Assembly (NCBI RefSeq): GCF_000003815.2
Contig: NC_049981.1
Coordinates: 25,719,836 to 25,779,835 of the forward strand
Direction of reading: 5' to 3'
Source of the DNA: Branchiostoma floridae
Lineage: Eukaryota > Chordata > Leptocardii > Amphioxiformes > Branchiostomatidae
Length of the DNA stretch: 60,000 bases
Below the pieces are notes generated by a model that was given only the letters and a program-made list of their open reading frames with translations, was not told the origin of the DNA and made no database searches. How positions within the stretch are numbered: position 1 is the first letter of the stretch; each line of letters starts with the position of its first letter. The position numbers and the translations under genes are program-made. Below, one piece after another: positions 25,348-36,732 of the stretch.

Positions 25348-26446
25348 ATATATATATATTTCTATCTCTGTCTCTCTCTCTCTATATATATATATATATA
25401 CATATACTAGTATATATACTATATATATATACTAGTAGTCTGTGATTTGATGGGGCTTGTACAAAATATCTCTCTCCAAGGAGGCGGGAAACGTAAAACA
25501 AAAAACTTAAGGAGCCGCATGATTCCTTTATTAAGGGGACCGAGATCCCACGAGAGATGATCTTAGCAAGATGGTGTTCCTCGATCACGTGATCAACGAG
25601 AGTATGCGCGCAAGGCCAGTGGTCACTTTCGTCATGCGCCATGCTGAAGAGGAAGACCACGTGGACGGTTACGTCATACCAAAGGGGACCAACGTGATCA
25701 TCAACTTGGTTGCCGTGCACCAAGACCCTCGTCACTTTCCCGAGCCTGAAACGTTCGATCCAGATCACTTCAAAGAAAAGGTTAGAGAACAAGTTCCAGA
25801 CTCTGAATTGCCAACCGGCATGGTAATCATTCGGCGTAACACTAAGTTATATCACACCGAACGAGTTCCAAAATCCAAAATCATATCCAGTTGCTTGAGT
25901 AACTTTTTTTGGCATATCTTATTACCTGGAAGTCTAATCTTCATCGACGAACGAGTTATCACACTAAGACGATTCATATTTAACTGTAACTGCCGTTTGG
26001 AGCTATACTATCGCCACGATGAGGCCACTGCTACATGTTTGATAGTAGCATGTTCCATTTGACAGTACTTTGCCTGAAAAATTGATGTTTACCAGGTGGA
26101 TTGTCAGTTGATAAGACTAATGATCTTAGTAATTACCTACTAAGTTATGAACGATGTAAGAAGAGCTATGTGCTTATAAGCCACCAAATATGTATACCCT
26201 GTGTAAATGTTTGCTTTGTTTCAGGTACCCTCTACCCAGTTCATGCCGTTTGGCCTCGGCGTTCGCTCCTGTGTGGGACGAACCATCGCACCTCTTCAGA
26301 TGAAGGCTGTCCTCATCACGCTACTGCGCATGTACCAACTGAGCCCGTCACGTGATCATCAGAGTCTCGAGGTGAGCCGAAACCTGTCCGAGCATCCCAC
26401 TGAGCCTGGTTCCATGTTCCTGTACCCGAGGTTGGAGACGATCTGA
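20834..26446 (+). CDS. CYP19: Aromatase, cytochrome P450 family 19 (9 exons)
   Basis: Exons: 20834-20945, 21278-21428, 21797-21951, 23467-23652, 23945-24062, 24401-24533, 24917-25076, 25536-25780 and 26225-26446. They total 1482 nt and encode 493 residues; human aromatase has 503. The enzyme is an ER-membrane haem monooxygenase that converts androgens to oestrogens with NADPH-P450 reductase. Visible features are an N-terminal hydrophobic anchor (about 8-24), I-helix AGPDTMS (305-311), ExxR motif ESMR (360-363), and haem loop FGLGVRSCVG (429-438) with ligand Cys436. Stretches such as IGMNGSGVIFNN and VNIYFILLHIAEH align with vertebrate CYP19. All introns are GT-AG; the exon 6 donor (GTGCTC) and the exon 8 acceptor (ATTAAG) are weak but needed for frame. 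The gene lies downstream of and in tandem with the NACHT-WD gene, and converges on a Ly6-type gene. CYP19 identity is strong; actual catalysis is inferred. Confidence 0.92.
21549..21675. repeat. (GT)n microsatellite in aromatase intron 2
   Basis: An imperfect then nearly pure GT run lies between exon 2 (ending at 21428) and exon 3 (starting at 21797). Cys-Val and Thr-His frames here are repeat artefacts. Confidence 0.95.
22696..22926. mobile_element. MITE with long terminal inverted repeats, in aromatase intron 3
   Basis: The ends are inverted copies of each other over about 60 bp. The left end begins ATAACGCTAGTTTACTTTTA and the right end, read in reverse complement, begins TTAACGCTAGTTAACCTTTA. 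Matching continues through the ATCCGTTGTTT and AAAGCAGG blocks. The element is about 230 bp, has no coding capacity, and sits wholly inside the intron between 21951 and 23467. Superfamily is not assigned because no clear target duplication separates from the TIR tips. Confidence 0.75.
25180..25436. repeat. (ATCT)n and (TA)n microsatellite in aromatase intron 7
   Basis: Two long ATCT tracts (about 25218-25266 and 25290-25345) are flanked by TA and TC runs, ending in ACTAGTATATA units. The block lies about 100 bp upstream of exon 8 (25536) and may contribute to the unusual context of that acceptor. Confidence 0.95.
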
Positions 26447-27672
26447 GGGAAAGTATCCAGCCAATCACGTAGCCGTTTGCGGTCAAAAGGCAGCGTTATC
26501 TTTTTCTCCAATAACAGGCGGGATCTGGTTGGCTGATGGCTGACTAGCGTTAGCTAATGTAGTGAGATTGACAGAACGTAGACCTGCATAAAAGAATGAT
26601 ATACTAGTATACGTACAAGCGGTAGGCCTGGTATGAGAGTGTGGAAAGTCATTGGTGAGTGTGTACGAAAACAAAAACAAGGCCAACGTGTATTTCAACT
26701 TTGGACAGCTTCTTTATTCGAAAACAACAACAACATGATGCTAGACCTAAGAAGACATGGTTACTTTGTAGCAAAAACTTGTGCCTTGATCACGATATTC
26801 AACGCGATGCCAACAATTGTGCAAACTGATGATTGGATGCTTCTTCTGTCCTAGTAGCGCCATGCTATGACGCCGCGAATCGCCAGGAGGCACTTTGTTA
26901 TGATTCAGCTCATCATTGTTGGATGATGTTGCCACCGTGGCATGTGAAATTATGAACAAATCCCAGGCTTCTTTAGAAGGTTAAGGCAGTGAGCCAAACT
27001 ACCGGCAGAAACATTTTGGCTGATCAAGAAGTACGATTTCGTTGTTTGAAATCGTAGTTTTGTAAATCATCCCAATGACAATACACAGTAACGATAGGTG
27101 AGTGATTCTCCTCTACATATATAGTTCCTAGGCATGATTTTTACGAAATATGTCTTTTGCAGGTGTTTATAGGGCACATAGTATTTTTGACGTTTAAGTC
27201 TATAACACTGGTCACTTCTGACAGTTGTGCTTACACTAATATTTGACAACTAAAACTGGTAACACAAAACAGGCGCAGAACAACTACTCATATTATAGAA
27301 CTTCTGCTGTCTACCACCCTATCTACAGCCTATCTATTACTAGCAATATATATAAGCATTTATCATAATTGATGTTGTGAGGATTCTTAACACTGTGTAG
27401 TCTTATTCCTGATATATTGTCCATTAGTACATGCTAGATTTTGGTTCGGTTCTACGGGTATTGCTGTGTACCATCTACATGTAGTATAGCGTTTAATTAA
27501 ACCTCAGTTAGTTTCTCTCACACGAATATCAATACAATATCTCATGCCTTCATAATCTATACAAATCACTATATAACATATGTGCACTTCTGGTCATGTT
27601 CAATAAAAAGCTCATGCTATAGATCTATCGTCTTTATCATTACATCTACCAGAGGGTGGGCATCTGGACGAA
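26447..27672. other. Convergent intergenic region between aromatase and the first Ly6-type gene
   Basis: This 1.2-kb spacer separates two genes whose 3' ends face each other. No further coding exon is evident. A plus-strand AATAAA occurs at 27602-27607, followed by a C-rich/T-rich stretch. It could terminate a long aromatase 3' UTR, but it is 1.15 kb from the stop, so this is uncertain. Confidence 0.5.
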
Positions 27673-28679
27673 TTATGCTCGTATCCACATGCAGATGGTG
27701 GCTACAATCAGACATATGGTGATACTGAGAGTCCCGGGTTTGATTCCTGCGGCGGAGTTGCAGCCGTCCGCGCCACACCAGGAGTAACAATGCCGGGCCG
27801 AACCTTCGTTCACACAGTACGATGTCTTCGCTTCTTTTGCGCAGCCTCTGTCCACAGCATGGGGAATGCCTGCAGGAGCGAAAGAGAGACAATCGAGAAC
27901 ACTCACTCATACACACTCGTCATACACAAACACACACACACACACACACGCACACAATATAAATTCTGAGTCTAAGAACAAGAACTAACAGAGGTGCAGT
28001 ACGTACTTGAGTCCCTTGGCGTGCTCTGTAGGACATAGCAGAAGTCATGTCCGTCAGGACAGTCCTGTAATCCCAGAAGCGCGTAGTTGTAGGAACAAGG
28101 CGTGGAATGCTTGATCTCGGGACCGCCCAGGCCCACGCACATGTAGCACTTCCTAGCCTCACCTGCAGACAACAACAAGCAAATCAAAGATGGCAGACTT
28201 TACCTTTTCATGTGGGTCAGAAGCAAACACACACACACACACACACACAAAAAAAACCCACAAACACACACAAACACACACACACACACACACAGATACA
28301 CACACATGCTGTTTCATTTCTACATGCTATTGATTTTTGTCCAAGCGGCAACAGTAAAATCTCCGGGACCACAACAGCAAGCAATGAGACCTCTGAGACA
28401 GGATTTGTGAAATAATTTCTAAACGTGTAGTCAAAATGTTGGTGATTTTTTTACGATTCCCTGAATGTACAGCATAAACAGATGTCCATTTAGCCCATTT
28501 ATATCTTCTTCTTCTTCATGTCAGTGCCCTCAATCTTAGAGAAGATTATTATGGCACATTTCACAAGACGTAACGTCAGTGTGTTTTCTAACGTTACCTG
28601 GCACGGCCATCATAGCTAGCAGGATAACGGTAACCACGGCTCCCGCACACACGGCTGACATCCTGCCCACAGCTGTCAT
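27673..28679 (-). CDS. Ly6/uPAR-type three-finger GPI-anchored protein (copy 1, 3 exons)
   Basis: Minus-strand exons in transcript order are 28598-28679, 28007-28162 and 27673-27869 (82+156+197 nt), encoding 144 residues with GT-AG junctions and both introns in phase 1. The protein starts with a hydrophobic signal peptide (about 1-28, ending AVPGEA). The mature part opens with RKCYMC and carries ten cysteines that close with CYSWCGADGCNSAAG, the CN-type ending of Ly6/uPAR domains. A hydrophobic C-terminal tail after KPGTLS suggests processing to a GPI anchor. Family members act at the cell surface as small ligand-binding or receptor-modulating proteins; the partner here is unknown. The second copy at 52769-54879 is a close paralogue. 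I do not assign a named orthologue. Confidence 0.82.
27926..27957. repeat. (CA)n microsatellite in Ly6 copy 1 intron 2
   Basis: A short CA run lies between the second and third coding exons of the minus-strand Ly6-type gene. Confidence 0.9.
28226..28305. repeat. (CA)n microsatellite in Ly6 copy 1 intron 1
   Basis: CA runs are interrupted by an A-rich, CCCACAAACAC segment. The block lies between the signal-peptide exon and the second exon of the minus-strand gene. Confidence 0.93.
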
Positions 28680-29993
28680 CTCTCCTGTCCTGTTAGATCC
28701 CTATATCTGACGCCTTGAACGCTAGAATGGCTGCTTTGCATCTACCTGGAGAAAGGGGAGTAAAGATTCATGTACAGTCAAACATGTACAGCCAACCACT
28801 TGGGGTACCACCCCCAGATAAAAGTCACATTAAACAGTCCTGTGCAATTTTACATAGTTAAGACCCTCTTGTTTTGGGCACCCCTACCCTTGCCAACCAT
28901 TTTTCCTCAGTCCCATGAGGGGTTGTTAGGAACCAGGTTGATTGTACAAAGAAAAAAAGATGGTGCTGAAATGGAAAGGTGTGTTCTACGCAACCAATCG
29001 ATAGCTGCCACACCGTTTCATAATCCATTTGTTTACCTTAAATGAATGAATAAATCAACTTACACCAAACTGGACAGCTAGCCAACCAACAAAACAAACT
29101 AACAGCTAAATGGTTGAAGGGATGACGCTGCGCTTTCTAGGTAAATCTAACATTATTGCTGTGTTTCGTGGTGGCACATGTTAAATTTCAGACGATAACA
29201 ACTACTGATACGTGTTTGGCGCTGAACTATCAATCGATTAATCAAGATTTTAAACAATAAATTGTATCAGTTGGTGAAGCAACTAGCCTACTAGTTAACC
29301 TATTAAATCATTGATATGTTGAAATTGTGATTTCAGGTAAAGTAGCACCCTACAACCGTCCGGGCCTCAGTATTCCAATGTATCACTCTTTAACATCCAT
29401 ATGCTAACAGTGTCAAACATGTCCTTGGTGCTGAACTGCCGTCGCACCATAGTATGATTTTCCATCTTTTGTGCGTTGTGCTATATACCGTATTAAAGGC
29501 ACCATACATACATGTAGTCCTAACACACTTAGCTCTGGCTTCTTGTCAAAAACACATTTCCTCTGATGCACCGTTCCGTTTTATGTCCTTGACGCCACCG
29601 GCATACATGTATTCGCATTAATCTTCGTCAAGGCGCCACCAGTGGTCCCCGTCAACCACAAATCTATGGACGTGATCCTAATCCTATCAACAACTGGGTC
29701 AGTGGGTTTTGCAGCAATGTTGATGATACGCGTGAAAATCAGATTTCACCGGATGGCTTTTACACAAATTGCTTATAGTCTTCGACAGGTTTGTAAGACA
29801 TTTCTTATGACACCTGCTACGGTCAAAGGCCTCAACAGCTCAAAGTGTAAAAACCTCTTCTGCCTCGTGGCACTGTATAACGCTGCGGGTAATGGCAGAA
29901 ACAGCTTTATCCTGTACTCAGTAGAAGCTGTGTACAGATAGCAGTACACATATTTGAGACTACTTTCCTTCAGGCCCCCTGGCCTTCTCACCA

Positions 29994-30184
29994 GACGGTG
30001 ATCGCTGAGCAGCCATACAGCGACTAAAATTGGATACGTGTGACCCATGATTTCATAATTGGAGTATGATGCAAAATGTAAAAGTATGCTTTAAAAACAA
30101 TTAAACGCACAAAACGGTCTTTGTCAGTGTGATCTATCAAGTAAACTGACAAAGCTGTTGTCGCTCAGCGGGCGCAGTGCGGTC
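29994..30184. repeat. Dispersed MITE-like repeat, copy A
   Basis: This is colinear with 57897-58094. Shared blocks are GAYGGYGATCGCTRAGC at the left end, CAGACY/CGACTAAAATTGGAT in the body, and a GCGACGAAGCGGTCGCAGYG-like right end. The two ends are weakly inverted relative to each other (ATCGCTGAGC versus GCTCAGCG), which suggests a TIR element about 190-200 bp long. There is no coding capacity. Confidence 0.6.
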
Positions 30185-31417
30185 TCAGCCTCTGGGTGAA
30201 AGGGCACGTTAATGCTTGAGTGTCTTGCTGAGCACACGAAACCCCGGGAGCCAACAATATGGCGATATTGTAGGATTTGATTGCTAATGTCTGAAACATA
30301 TGCCTTGATAATGCGCTGTGGCCCCGCTACAGTTCACCACGCGTGAACGCCATACATAATTAACGTCTCTGCACTATTCTCGGCGAAAATCGATATAAGC
30401 CCTCGTCCCTTATCGGTACCCAAACCAATAAAACAATACTGGATTTAACATGATTCTGATCACTGCGTTATGTGGAGCGGGGATTGAATTACTGAACCCT
30501 GTGTAACGCACTTGTCACCAGTACGAACCTTTAGTACCATACAATAAATCTAGATAGTGCGGTGAGCTGGGGTACTTTAAGATCGTCATGAAGGGAAAGT
30601 TACTTACATGGCATGGCTGCCTAGGTACACCCACGGTCTTACTTAGATACCTGTGGATCCGTTGAATTTTCAGAAGTAAAAGTGCATCGGTCCTGCCGGT
30701 ATTACTGCCCTTCGGTGCAACACACCAGGTTCTATATGTCTGTATCTGGCCTGTGTAGATGATATGTAAACTGCCATTCTGCATAACATACTAGCTTCTG
30801 CATTTCTATCTGTGTAGTTCCCACAGTTACACTTCGACGCAACACAGCAGTAAAGCGATGTGGATTTTATGGAGATTCGCCCCAAGTCAGGCGAAATAAA
30901 ACGTTGCTACGCTCAGCAAATCCGGGATCCCCCCGGCAGCCTAACTGTGATTCCAACTGACGTCTGTATTCTGCCATAGTAACACCGTGGAGATATTTCA
31001 CTTCATCTGGAGCTGACAGCCCAACGTTTCCTGACATGTGACAACGTTTCGTCGGTTTGCACCTTGAAGAGCGGACGCGATCGATGCCTTTCGCGTACCG
31101 GTATCATGAATATTTCACGAAGTCAAAAAATGCACCAATGTGCAAGTCACGAACGGTCCGAATCACACAAAACAATCACACAATATTCAGTTAAACCATT
31201 TAAAGCGTTTTACGTTTGTCCACAATAATACCAACGATGAAGACGAAGCCAAGTCAAGAGAGACTGAAGAGAGAAAGAGAGAGAGAGACCAAATGCTTAT
31301 ATATCAAGCTTGTAATAGTTTGGTAGTTGTAATCATTTGGCAAAACCACTTAAAAATATCTAATGGGAATCATTAACATTGCTAGTAGTGGAATAAAATG
31401 CCATCAAGAGCAAATGA

Positions 31418-31560
31418 GTAGAAACGTTTATTGCATATTCGTGCACGTAGGCTAATTGCGATCCAGCAACGATCAATAATAATGTACAAACAAAGAGTGA
31501 TTGACTATACACGTGAGACAGATCAAGAAGATCAATTAAACTACATTGCTAGTCTATCAT
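31418..31560 (-). repeat. Retroelement-like 3' end, copy A
   Basis: This matches 55774-55930 over a TTTATTGCA-ATTC-TGC-GGCTAATTGC core. Read on the minus strand, both copies end GCAATTAGCC...GCAATAAA with an A/T-rich tail. That ending is typical of LINE or SINE 3' ends carrying their own AATAAA. No coding sequence is attached. Confidence 0.5.
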
Positions 31561-34500
31561 AACTCATATATAAGGTTCTACATCTACGTTGCTCATGCGG
31601 GGTTTGACATTAAAACCATATGAATAAGCCAGAAGCTACTAAGATAACAATATCATATGCATTGGACAGTTCCCTCATTTTCAAATAGCCGAGAAGCGAC
31701 CGCACATGTATATAGTGTTTAATAAACGCCAGAGCGCGAAGCGGCTATATACAGTGTATGATAAAAGTAAAAGCAAACTACTATCCGGATGGTACCCAGA
31801 CTATACCATATAGTGGCATGACAGTATGAATAGATTGTTGCCATGACATACATTAAGTCGATACATTCTCACACGTGCGATACAGACTGGACCAGAAGGA
31901 TCAGTCGGGTCAATCAATGTGCCGGCCGGCGTCAGGAGTGGAGCCAGAAATAAAGCTATGGTAGATCTTTTTTTCAAGAAGGGGAAATTAGGGCACTATA
32001 GAAATGTCCTCTTATCATATTCTATACATTCATTTCAACACACTTCCCACATTTTTTGTATCATTCAATTTCACAGGCTGCTGGCTTGGCCAACCTTTGG
32101 TAGGCAGTAAAGTCTAATCTCTATATTTCTCTCGATAAGAACTTTCAGTGATGTACTTATCGGTATAAACGACTAGATACCAGTAGATGACAGTACCAAC
32201 CTGTGATGATTACTCTCCTAACGAACCGATGTTGAGTTATTTACGTTGACAGGCTCCGCGGTAACGCACGTTACATGTGGTGTACCTGTAACACGGAAAC
32301 AGGCGCTGCCAGTATTACCCTGACTGTGCCTCTCTAGCGGAGCATTTACTGGCCTGTGTTCAATATTCTGCCAATTTCCGATATTTTCCAGAGACATCGG
32401 ACTTTCTAAAGGACTTTCCGTACCACACGGCTTGCTACACGACTTGTAGAATGGTGAAAATTGGTCAATCTAGATGCGGCACGATTCCATAACACTTACT
32501 GCACTGATCGACATGAAAAATCAATAATTTATATCAATAATGCAGAAATCAATAATTCAGATATCAGACTTGCTCTCAGTGGACGTTATGGGTGATTGTT
32601 TGAATTACATAAAAACTTTTTTGCAGCGGATAAATAATTAACACCGATGATACAGGCCTTCAAAACCTACGTATGCTAAAGTTTAAAAGGGGAGAATTTG
32701 TAAATCTGGCTGCTTTATTTCTAAACTGAAACCGTGGCGCATAGGAAACACAGTCGCAGGAAATTGCCGCAATATTCAGATCTTCCTAAGTATTGGAAGG
32801 CACAGTTCCCCTTCTTACACGATGTTTTCAATACCACGCACTGAGGTACACGGCTTCATCAAACCTCTCTGGATTGTATAAGTCTAAGAAGACAGTGTAG
32901 AACGTACACCATACAGGAGTATGTATTTATACAAGAAAGAAAGCTCGGTCACCGAAGACGAAATAAATCTAAATCCACTACGTATAGTGGTGATATACTT
33001 CTCAAGATTCTAAACAAAAGCGTAGTCCAAGAAGTAGGTTTTTTGGAAGTACATGTAGCATTTTGCGCCAAGCAAATAGGACGTAATGGGAAAGGAGCCA
33101 ATGCGATTAAATGGGTTCCATCCCTATGCAACGTGAACGTTAAATGGAGAGACATCGCCCCGCCCCACTTACCAATACTGCAGGGGCTCCCCTTACCTCC
33201 TCCACGAAACCTGCATCCCACAATATCATTATACATGTATCTTGGTAACACAGATATGATTTTACCACAGGTTATACTAAAGTGATGTGTCTTGAGTAAG
33301 ACGTACCTTAAGAAGGCGTTCAGGTACCTGCTACCTCATACCGGCGCCCTGACAGCCGTGGTGCACGGATAGATGGTACGATACGGGACTGCAAGGCCGG
33401 CCCTTAACCAGCCAAGCTACCACAGCCACCAGGGATTGTACCTTAATGCCTCTAGGGTCTGTGGAAACGCGGCCTTATATACCATGGCAATCCTGAATGG
33501 GTTATTTAATATTTTAAGGGAGAGAGTGCTTTATGAAGATTGGCTTTTTGAGTTATCCTGATATCTATCAGGATCCAGTCACATTCGCCGTGCAACAGTC
33601 GCACCATCGCAAATTGTGCATTCAGGAGGATATGCGTCTTACGGAATTCAGCTGTTTTGGTACAGAATAAAAGCTGTTTAAGATCCTTGTTAGCTGTTGT
33701 CTCTGTTAACGCCTACATACAAACTGTGCGACACTAGTAAGTGAAGAATCTCATCAGGTTGGAGGATCACAGGATAACAAGGTTGCCGCTGACATCAAAG
33801 TCGTACGAGGGACTACAACGTATGTGGCAGCGCCGCTATAAAATAACAAGGTCGTCAAGGATCCCCGTGTTGGTCGTCAGAGAAATGATCTGTCCCCTAT
33901 ATCTAAAATCGATATGACATCGTATTGGACCATACGTTAAATATGGTAGGGAATGACCATCGTGCAGCTAACGGGGTCCTGGGTGAAATCGGGTAAGCAT
34001 TTAGAAGTCACTTCAGATATACATATAACGTTACATGGTTTTCAATTAGAAAAGTTAGTTGTTTTTTTGCAAACGTTAATAAATCTACCTTCTGATCGAT
34101 CGTATATTCGGTATAGTTAACGTCCGACTCAGACCAACCCCAATCACCACACTCATGAATGGTCCCTTATACAATTTGTGTCTCGAATATTCAGCATGGT
34201 TTTGTGATCTATAGTTATTATAAAGCTTTTGTAGTGCAGAGATGACTACTTGCTCAGTAATGTGCGACGGAAATGCTCACTAGAAACGCAACAAATGTGG
34301 CGATCCTAGCGATAAAAGGGAAACGATCTGCAGTGTATGATTCCTTATGTGCTTTTTCCGGCGATCGTATCTGTCGACTCGTAACAGCCAGTGTGACGTG
34401 AGGCAGGAGGATCAAAGCGACAACGAAATGAAGCTGTCTCATGATATCTTAATACAAAGTTACAAGTATGATCTATCATCTGCTACTATCATGGCTTCAT

Positions 34501-34605
34501 TTTTTGTTACTTCAGTTTCCTTTGCGGCTATTTTTGTGCGTAAAAGAGTCCTGGCATGGACCGTATTATATTGGTGTATTGATATATTCAGCATGTTGTA
34601 GTAGA

Positions 34606-34925
34606 ATGTAGATTATACAACAAAGAGAGAGCTGAACTTTATAGACTGATAGAACATATGTTTCCCCCACTCCATACATCTGAACAATACAGACAAATTC
34701 ATATTCCTCATGAATTGAAACAAACCTTTGATTGTAAAACCTATCTGTTCCTACATTTTCAGTATCACAAGGAAGCGAGAAGAAGTCGGACTCACTTAGT
34801 AGAATATGATTCTTATGTTAGTTGACGTTGTAAATATTTCATGTAATCTGCCAATAATCATTCTGTTGCGATCTGTACTTAACCCAGTGGGTGTATATGT
34901 ACAATAAAGGTCTTTATTCGTTCAT
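34606..34925 (+). pseudogene. LINE 3' end: ORF C-terminus plus 3' tail
   Basis: A plus-strand frame from about 34606 to the stop near 34826 reads LYNKERAELYRLIEHMF and ends ...RRTHLVEYDSYVS. The LYNKERAELY segment resembles the C-P-L-Y-x-x-x-R-x-x-L ending of LINE reverse-transcriptase proteins. It is followed by a short 3' UTR and an AATAAAGGTCTTTATTCGTT tail at about 34902-34921. There is no upstream reverse transcriptase, so this is a 5'-truncated fossil. The call rests on that short motif and the layout. Confidence 0.5.
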
Positions 34926-36540
34926 TGATAAGGAAAGGCATTTGATTCCTGGCTAGCTTTTGTGATTGAGTCTTCCTTCGTTTCTTTGGCACGGAGTCTT
35001 TCATACTATCGACATGGCAGAATGATCAATTTCTCCTTCGCGTGCCAAAAAAAAAAAGCGTGGTTTTTAAAAAAAACACTGGCGACGTGAGAATTAGTAA
35101 GAAGGGAATGGCGGAACGGTTTGGACTTATTCGTTGAAGTAGGTATTGAAAGGTCTTAACTGAAGCTGGTAGTTGGACTAGTTACAGCACAACTGAGGTT
35201 AAAAGTGATGTAGTCTAAATTTGCTAGTTATCATTAGAAATCATGACTGAAAGTGGAAGTAATCATCACGATATTTTAACTGCGATGAAAAATGTCTGTA
35301 CTTTGTTCTATGTACGTCATGCAAGTTGCAATGTGAGGTCAAATTACACGCTGTGCAACTTCTGCTACAGGGCGAGCTGCATGGCCGAAAGAGGGTACCA
35401 GTCGTCATTACGTACATAAACTACAAGTAAATCCGCCACTGTTGAATCATATACACTGTTGAAACACCTACAAATGAAACATGTCACAACAGAGTCTATG
35501 TCCTCGTTATTGGCTGGAGCGCACAAAAAATTTTTGTCTCATCTAATTTTTTCATTGAATATGCAAATAATACTGTAACTTGCTACCATAATCTATTTTG
35601 TATGGTGGTCCTCTTAACCAAAAATGTATTTATCGTATGTGTAGATGTCCAAGTTTCGCAAAATTCCATAGTTACATCCTATTATAAATCAGGCAAATAA
35701 CTTGCACAGTTACATACTTGGTGCATCGTCGTGTACATCAATAACTAACTTACACATGTGAATTAGATAATCCCCACCATTAACCACTATGGAATTATGG
35801 CATTGTCACATTGATTATGCAAATTAGACTCTTATTTTTATATTTAGCATACGTTAATGCTGCACCTGCCATGAATTATCTATTTTACTTGCATAAAAAC
35901 CCTATTATGGAAAACACTAGAAACACATGTGTCCTCATCAATTATGTAAATTAAGTCATCATTAACATAAAAAGCATGCCATATCTGTCGTACAGCTCTG
36001 TCTAAACTACATGTTGTACCTGTATACTAGATATGAAGGAAAGTCGTCTTTTCTTTGTTTAGCTATCCTCTGAAATAGCACACAGTTTTTCCTGCAAGTT
36101 CTACGGCTGTCTGCGTGCTCCAAAATCACTCCGATTCCCTACGAGTTCATACGGAGGCGGTCCTTACCACTTACGGAACCCAAAATATTGCATACGTTTT
36201 GGCACGTAGACAGCACGTATTTGCACGTACGGCGGGTTGTGCCCTTAGCTTTACGTCACAAGCCACCAAGCATATCCAGGTCAAAAGATAATACAACTAG
36301 AAAGGCCGACATTTGCTTAAGAGCAAATACAGCAACGACGGAGATGATTCGATTTGAAAGTTTGACAGGAGAAAGAAGAAACATTACGAAGACAATATAT
36401 ATGTCACCATACTACGTATGGCTGAAATATAAAAAGCGGGTTGTGCCCTTAGCTTTACACAGCTAACATCCTATATGTATTATACATGCTAAAATTATGA
36501 CGATCCAGTTGAATTATACACACTTGATGTTATTGTGTGA
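34926..36540. other. AT-rich spacer with degenerate tandem units
   Basis: I see no gene. About 35480-35990 holds loosely repeated blocks that contain TATGCAAAT- or ATGTAAAT-type strings and CCATTATGGAA-like strings. A 23-bp exact direct repeat beginning GCGGGTTGTGCCC occurs at 36232-36254 and 36436-36458. Confidence 0.5.
36232..36458. repeat. 204-bp unit flanked by a 23-bp direct repeat
   Basis: The 23-bp string beginning GCGGGTTGTGCCCTTAGC and ending TTTAC occurs at 36232-36254 and again at 36436-36458 with no mismatch. The segment between has no coding content. It could be a tandem duplication remnant, a long insertion-site duplication, or two ends of a small repeat element. Confidence 0.7.
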
Positions 36541-36631
36541 CTCACCAGTGGGATCATCAGTTGATCAGATCACCACCCGTCATTGGGGTGGGGGGCCAGC
36601 AGTGCTTGGTACACCACCTCCCACTGGTGAG
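36541..36631. repeat. Perfect 13-bp inverted repeat next to an assembly gap
   Basis: CTCACCAGTGGGA at 36541-36553 is exactly complementary to TCCCACTGGTGAG at 36619-36631. The loop is 65 bp and contains a G-rich run. It lies about 100 bp before the 444-bp gap, so repeat-driven assembly failure is plausible. Confidence 0.8.
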
Positions 36632-36732
36632 TTACAGAATGGCTATGTCTCAGCCTTTTTTGACCTGGATGTACTTGTTCCAGATCCATGCAGAACCCGT
36701 TTCAGCCGCTTCTACTGCAGCTCTGGTGATAG

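Larger units (their letters stand above)
28680..34600. other. Gene-poor spacer with dispersed repeat copies
   Basis: I see no supported gene. Recognisable content is a dispersed repeat at about 29994-30184 (second copy near 57.9 kb), a purine-rich GA tract near 31259-31290, and a retroelement-like 3' end at about 31418-31560. The longer open frames (for example around 29642-29941 and 32949-33251) have no domain or splice context. Confidence 0.55.

Noticed and set aside
25180-25436. ATCT/TA arrays considered as a possible CRISPR-like or satellite array
   Set aside because: They are simple tetranucleotide and dinucleotide repeats with no spacers, in an intron of an animal gene.
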